This document shows, piece after piece, positions 60,593 through 64,000 of a stretch of DNA of 64,000 nt (the first letter of the stretch is position 1; every line of letters begins with the position of its first letter). The position numbers were made by a program, and so were the translations under genes. The notes beneath the pieces were generated by a model that saw nothing but the letters and a program-made list of their open reading frames with translations, was not told where the DNA came from and made no database searches. Origin of the DNA: Anaerolineales bacterium (lineage in GTDB: Bacteria; Chloroflexota; Anaerolineae; 4572-78; J111); contig JABTUW010000001.1 of NCBI GenBank assembly GCA_015075185.1, positions 1,240,001 to 1,304,000 on the forward strand. Reading direction: 5' to 3'.

Positions 60593-61237
60593 CTATACTT
60601 CAATTTGCACCACCAACAGCATGCCCTCGCCAATCTGCAGGCAGGCTTCCGAACCGGTCAAGACATTGCTAATACTCCAGGTGCTGCCCAAGGTCAGCAT
60701 CGCTTCGGTCAGCGGCCACTCCACCCCGGCCAAGTTGACCTGCTCGACTGTCGGTGTGAGCGGCACCAGGGAGAGGGTGTCGCCGGGCCGGCCGGTCAGC
60801 GTCATGGCCTGGTGGGGCCGCAGCACCCTCAACGACTGAGGCCCGTCTACCAGGGTCAGCCGGGCCAGGGCATATTCGGGCCGGGTCAGCAGCAAAATAT
60901 TGGCCAGCATCTGGTCAAGCCGCCCGCCAAGAGCGGTGACTAATAGGATTTCGTCGGGCTGCTCAGCCATTGCCACCTGAAAGGCCAGTTCCAAATCGGT
61001 TTGATCCTTGCGCACCGGGTGGCGATGAATAGCTACTCCGGCAGCTTCCATCTCCGTGACTAGGTCCGGCGCTAGAGAGTCGAGATCGCCGATAACGGCC
61101 TGGGGGGTCAGGCCCAGGGCCTGGGCATGGACTGTACCGCCGTCAGCACAGAAAATTCGGTCGTCGGGACGGAGACGACGGCGAAGGCGATCCGGCTCGG
61201 TTAAAATACCATTGGCAAAAATGACAATACGCGACAT
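60593..61237 (-). CDS. thiN: Thiamine pyrophosphokinase
   Basis: A 214-residue enzyme that makes thiamine diphosphate from thiamine and ATP in the cytosol. It begins SRIVIFANGILTEP, contains IFCADGGTVHA, AVIGDLDSLAP, HPVRKDQTDLELAF and ALGGRLDQMLAN (nucleotide and metal sites), and ends with the beta-domain (STWSISNVLTG). The start is taken as ATG 61237, because the family starts here; an upstream in-frame TTG at 61264 is possible. It is the first gene after the TPP riboswitch. Confidence 0.9.
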   Translation of the reverse strand: MSRIVIFANGILTEPDRLRRRLRPDDRIFCADGGTVHAQALGLTPQAVIGDLDSLAPDLVTEMEAAGVAIHRHPVRKDQTDLELAFQVAMAEQPDEILLVTALGGRLDQMLANILLLTRPEYALARLTLVDGPQSLRVLRPHQAMTLTGRPGDTLSLVPLTPTVEQVNLAGVEWPLTEAMLTLGSTWSISNVLTGSEACLQIGEGMLLVVQIEV

Positions 61238-61280
61238 GCTAAAAGATTGAGATACTTGTTCCAACCTAAAATTGAGCCTT

Positions 61281-61366
61281 CTGACCGACGACCGCTGACC
61301 ACTGACCGCGTGCGTCTTGGCAGAGAGTAACTAGCGGCGGTCGGTGGTCGCCCGTCGGCAGTCGTG
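61281..61366. repeat. GACCGACGACCGCTGACC inverted repeat
   Basis: CTGACCGACGACCGCTGACC and CACTGACCGC on the left (61281-61309) face GCGGCGGTCGGTGGTCGCCC on the right (61334-61361). It lies in the thiN leader, downstream of the riboswitch terminator, and belongs to the GACCGC family. Confidence 0.75.
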
Positions 61367-61369
61367 GAA

Positions 61370-61400
61370 ATAAAAAACCACCCGGTGGAGGGTGGTTAAT
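61370..61400 (-). terminator. Intrinsic terminator of the TPP riboswitch
   Basis: On the minus strand AACCACCC - TCCACC - GGGTGGTT, followed by TTTTATTT. It begins about 13 bases after the aptamer. CCACCCTCC in its left arm and loop can pair with GGAGGG at the aptamer's 3' end, so a terminator/antiterminator switch is plausible. Confidence 0.85.
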
Positions 61401-61410
61401 CTAAAACGTC

Positions 61411-61515
61411 CTCTATCTCCCTCCGCCGGCATTACCCGGATCAGGTTCATCGGTCACCTTCACAGTGCTATGCACAAGAAGGTATCTCAGCCTGGTTTAT
61501 CCAAGCCCCCGAAAA
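61411..61515 (-). promoter_or_regulatory. TPP (thiamine pyrophosphate) riboswitch
   Basis: The minus strand contains GGGGGCTTGG, AACCAGGCTGAGATACC, GTGACCGATGAACCTGATC and CGGGTAATGCCGGCGGAGGG, the conserved blocks of the THI-box aptamer (the CUGAGA and GAUC...UAAUGCC...GCG motifs). A variable P3a stem lies between. It precedes thiN-thiB-thiP and should reduce their transcription when TPP is abundant. Confidence 0.95.
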
Positions 61516-61543
61516 CAACGATCTAATTTTCTAAAGCATTAAT

Positions 61544-61571
61544 ATTATACCGCTCACCGTAGAAATATCAA
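61544..61571 (-). promoter_or_regulatory. Promoter of the thiamine operon
   Basis: On the minus strand, TTGATA (61571-61566), 16-base spacer, TATAAT (61549-61544). Transcription would start near 61537, some 20 bases before the aptamer. The -35 overlaps the stop of the preceding small gene. Confidence 0.75.
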
Positions 61572-61786
61572 ATAGAAAAGGGGTTATTCTTTTCCGCTGG
61601 CTGGCAAATGGCATGCAGGTAGACAAAGTTGCCCCGGGGGGGCATTAGCTCAACGAGATCGGCAATTTTGTACTCCTCACGGCCGAGAGCAACAATATCA
61701 CCCGGCTTGGGTTCTTTATCCAAATTTAGAATACCGCCAATGTCGCGGCGGCCAGGAACCACGATGCTCAATTTATAGACAGTCAC
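61568..61786 (-). CDS. Hypothetical small protein
   Basis: A 72-residue protein of beta-rich appearance (VYKLSIVVPGR, PKPGDIVALGREEYK, GNFVYLHAICQP). The GTG start at 61786 has GAGGAG six bases upstream; longer frame extensions are rejected. No known family. It is on the same strand as the cNMP-binding gene, 109 bases downstream of it. Confidence 0.55.
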   Translation of the reverse strand: MTVYKLSIVVPGRRDIGGILNLDKEPKPGDIVALGREEYKIADLVELMPPRGNFVYLHAICQPAEKNNPFSI

Positions 61787-61895
61787 GGTTAGCTCCTCGC
61801 TGAGTTTTGATGAGACCCTCAAGCTTTTCAAATCCTTCCCCTCTTGTTCCCAAACTAAGTTCGAGAATGAGAGGGAGGGTTGGTCGGGCAGGCGC

Positions 61896-62336
61896 TTAAA
61901 TCAAATTTCTGTTGCGCAGCTTAAACGACAAATCGCTGGCGATATTGCGCATCACCAAGTACCCAAGATCGGTATCGGTTTCACACAAACGCCTCAAATG
62001 GGCGCACTCAATGGCCAGGAGGTCGGTAGGGGTCGCGGCTTTCACCGTGGCCGAGCGTGTGCCGTTATCCACCAGGCCCATTTCCCCAAAACTCTGCCCT
62101 TTGCCCAGTGTCACCACCACCCCTTCGGCGGTGGCGGCCGTATCCGTGGCGGTATTAATCTCAACCGTACCCTCCCGGATCAGGTACAAATGGGTGGGCG
62201 GAGAATTGCGTTCCATGATAATGTGGTCAGCTTCATAGCTTTCCGGCCGGCAAAGTTTAGCTACCTCCGCCACCATTCGCTCAGATAAGCCCAGGAACAT
62301 TTCAATCTGTCTTAAAAACTCTTTTATCTCTGACAT
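61896..62336 (-). CDS. Cyclic nucleotide-binding domain protein
   Basis: A 146-residue single-domain protein. It has the phosphate-binding cassette GQSFGEMGLVDNGTRSATV (about 81-99), with the Glu and Arg that contact cyclic nucleotide, preceded by LYLIREGTVEI. It has no DNA-binding domain, so it is not a CRP-type activator. It may be a regulatory subunit for a partner elsewhere. Ligand cAMP or cGMP is not certain. Confidence 0.85.
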   Translation of the reverse strand: MSEIKEFLRQIEMFLGLSERMVAEVAKLCRPESYEADHIIMERNSPPTHLYLIREGTVEINTATDTAATAEGVVVTLGKGQSFGEMGLVDNGTRSATVKAATPTDLLAIECAHLRRLCETDTDLGYLVMRNIASDLSFKLRNRNLI

Positions 62337-62594
62337 AGCTTTCTCCAGGTAATATCCACAATTACCCTGGTATTATAACATAACCTGGGCCGGGGGCTAA
62401 AGGGGGTAAAGTCCAGACAGTATCAGGTACTTTTGGGCAAAATCCCCAGTACCTTTTGCGACCCGGAAAAGGTCTGTTTTTCAGTACTTTTGCTCCTGTA
62501 ATTTCGAGGGATGATACCCTATAATTGAAACTGCGGTAAAAGTTACGCTTGATTTGGGCAGTGACTCCTTTAGTTTTGGATAAGGTTAGACCAA

Positions 62595-63389
62595 ATGGAC
62601 ACGACTCGGCAGCAGATTGCCGCATTAGAGCGAATAAACTATGAAGCGACCCGGGCTATAACTCAAGCGACGCCGGGTTTAGAACTGCACTTAAGAGAAG
62701 ATGTTATCCTGACCAGCAGTGATATTTTCCCTTTCCCCGATACCACCCACGCCTGCTTGCTCCAGGCCACACCCCAAACAGTAGACCACCTCATTGACGA
62801 AGTGACTGCTTATTTTAGAACAAAAGGGATGCTGCCCGCAATTTTTGTCTCGCCCGCCTGCACCCCGGCTGACCTGGGCGAGCGCTTGCTGCAGCGAGGC
62901 TTTATGCGCCAGGAGACGGAAGAAGCCTGGTTGGCGCTCGATCCTCTGCCTCAGCTTGACCTGCCGCCCGCGGGGACTATCACCGTTGCGCGGATTGGCC
63001 CCACTGAGGCCCTGACCTTTGCCGGCATTTTTATGACCGCCTTCGGCCTGCCGCTCGACTTTGCCCCGGCGATGGCCCAACTGCTCATCCCTTCGCTGCA
63101 TTTGCCGGGCGTCTATCACTATTTGGCCCGGTGCGAGGCGCAGCCCGTGGGCATTTGTTCGCTGATCTGCTATCAAAACGTCGGCCTTCTCGGCAGCGCG
63201 GGCGTGATTCCGGCGTATCGAGGCAGCAAAGCCATCTTCAGGCTCATTGTTAAGGCGGTCCAACAGGCCAGGCAGCAAGGGGTAGACACCCTCTTATTGC
63301 AAACCACAGCCGGCGCTCCCCTGGAACGCCTGCTGCGGATCAATGGTTTCAAACGAGCTTTTACCCGGATTGGTTATTCCCTATCGTGA
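62595..63389 (+). CDS. GNAT-family acetyltransferase-like protein
   Basis: A 264-residue protein. The first half (to about 130) is a degenerate GNAT-like region. The second half (130-264) carries the acetyl-CoA fold, with GSAGVIPAYRGSKAIFRLIV (motif A, pyrophosphate loop less typical) and TLLLQTTAGAPLERLLRINGFK. The substrate is unknown. Its stop overlaps the GTG of the ABC ATPase gene (GTGA), so the two are coupled. Confidence 0.8.
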   Translation: MDTTRQQIAALERINYEATRAITQATPGLELHLREDVILTSSDIFPFPDTTHACLLQATPQTVDHLIDEVTAYFRTKGMLPAIFVSPACTPADLGERLLQRGFMRQETEEAWLALDPLPQLDLPPAGTITVARIGPTEALTFAGIFMTAFGLPLDFAPAMAQLLIPSLHLPGVYHYLARCEAQPVGICSLICYQNVGLLGSAGVIPAYRGSKAIFRLIVKAVQQARQQGVDTLLLQTTAGAPLERLLRINGFKRAFTRIGYSLS

Positions 63390-64000
63390 GCGCATTGGTT
63401 CAGATTGCCGATTTGAAAAAAGTGTACCAGACCGGCGAGGTCCGCTTCGAGGCCCTCAAAGGCGTCTGCCTGAGTGTGGCGGCGGGCGATTTCATCGCGA
63501 TTATGGGCCATTCCGGCAGCGGCAAGTCCACCTTGTTACACCTGGTCGGGGGGCTGGACCGGCCCAATGCCGGTTCGGTGCATGTGGGCGACTTTGCCCT
63601 GCACACCATGAACGAGACGGCCTTAGCCAAATTCCGGCGTGTCCACATCGGTTTTATTTTTCAGTTCTTCAACCTCATTGATAATTTGACCGTGCGGGCG
63701 AATGTCGAGCTGCCCGCGCTGCTGTTGGAGAAGAAGGACAAAAAAGCCATCCGCGAGCGCTCGAAGCGGCTGCTGGAGCGGCTGGGCATCGGCGGCCAGA
63801 GCGACAAGCACCCCTGGGAACTTTCCGGCGGCCAGCAGCAGCGGGTGGCCATTGCCAGGGCGCTGATCAACACCCCCACCTTACTCCTGGCCGACGAACC
63901 CACCGGCAACCTGGACAGCGCCAGCAGCCAGGAAGTATTGCAGATTTTGAGTGAGTTCAACGAGCAGGGCCAAACCATTTTGATGGTCACGCATGATCCA
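63386..64000 (+). CDS. ABC transporter ATP-binding protein, LolD/MacB type (3' end outside window)
   Basis: 205 codons of an ATPase are visible, ending at the window edge. Walker A is GHSGSGKS, the Q-loop region is FIFQFFNLI, the signature is LSGGQQQRVAIARAL, Walker B is LLLADEPTGNLD and the H-loop is VTHDP. The VYQTGEVRFEALKGV start and NLDS turn are typical of the MacB/LolD/FtsE group, which drives exporters or lipoprotein release with a FtsX-like permease. The GTG start overlaps the GNAT stop; no permease is visible. Confidence 0.9.
   Translation, partial: MSALVQIADLKKVYQTGEVRFEALKGVCLSVAAGDFIAIMGHSGSGKSTLLHLVGGLDRPNAGSVHVGDFALHTMNETALAKFRRVHIGFIFQFFNLIDNLTVRANVELPALLLEKKDKKAIRERSKRLLERLGIGGQSDKHPWELSGGQQQRVAIARALINTPTLLLADEPTGNLDSASSQEVLQILSEFNEQGQTILMVTHDP

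Overview
The window looks like a chromosomal contig of a Chloroflexota bacterium, probably of the Anaerolineae type. This is an inference from gene content and style: lipoproteins with Ala/Pro/Glu-rich linkers, CUT1 sugar uptake genes beside glycosidases, many soluble and membrane sensor kinases, GTG/TTG starts placed by clear GGAGG sites, Sigma70-like promoters, and very many short intergenic repeat families. No rRNA or other taxonomic marker is present, so the assignment is not proven.

Layout. 1-2.1 kb: amino-sugar catabolism (partial sulfatase, nagA), closed by an antisense tRNA-Thr that nagA runs into. 2.2-5.5 kb: DinB-like protein and ClpC on the minus strand. 5.9-8.6 kb: EamA transporter, OmpR-type response regulator and a degenerate receiver fused to DUF309. 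8.7-16.3 kb: glycan cluster (polyprenol-phosphate mannosyltransferase-like GT2, a 1480-residue YfhO-flippase fusion, GH2 beta-mannosidase). 16.4-24.9 kb: DUF2207 protein, zinc-ribbon membrane protein, family 5 solute-binding lipoprotein, NUDIX, small membrane proteins and an FAD oxidoreductase. 25.2-28.5 kb: an orphan DNA-binding-like protein and a papain-alpha/beta hydrolase fusion, bracketed by copies of one repeat family.

28.7-33.5 kb is the most notable region: a complete integron. It has an intI gene with the IntI-specific patch, facing promoters for intI and cassettes, an attI region, and three AT-rich gene cassettes. Two of the cassettes end in clear attC sites and the third in a short candidate attC. 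The cassettes encode a kinase-like protein without its phosphoacceptor histidine, a serine beta-lactamase-fold hydrolase, and a membrane-anchored protein interrupted by an amber codon. A decayed IS110/IS1111-type transposase lies just beyond the last site.

34.7-43.2 kb: Rossmann-fold reductase-like protein, PrpE, methyltransferase and a large secreted Asp-box propeller protein. 43.3-50.1 kb: minus-strand operon for an oligosaccharide (SBP, two permeases, two aldo/keto reductases, GH51 arabinofuranosidase), next to a divergent HTH-receiver regulator and a hybrid histidine kinase. 53.7-57.4 kb: a decayed Gfo/Idh/MocA gene, a dual-specificity phosphatase, and a serine dehydratase operon. 57.5-61.6 kb: thiamine operon (thiN, thiB, thiP) behind a TPP riboswitch with its own promoter and terminator. 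61.6-64 kb: small hypothetical, cNMP-binding protein, GNAT protein and a truncated LolD/MacB-type ATPase.

A theme across the window is that repeat families typical of the spacers also occur in frame inside coding genes (YfhO fusion, GH2, ThiP, the kinase, the family 5 lipoprotein), and one gene, thiP, carries an inverted pair of a 34-bp repeat.
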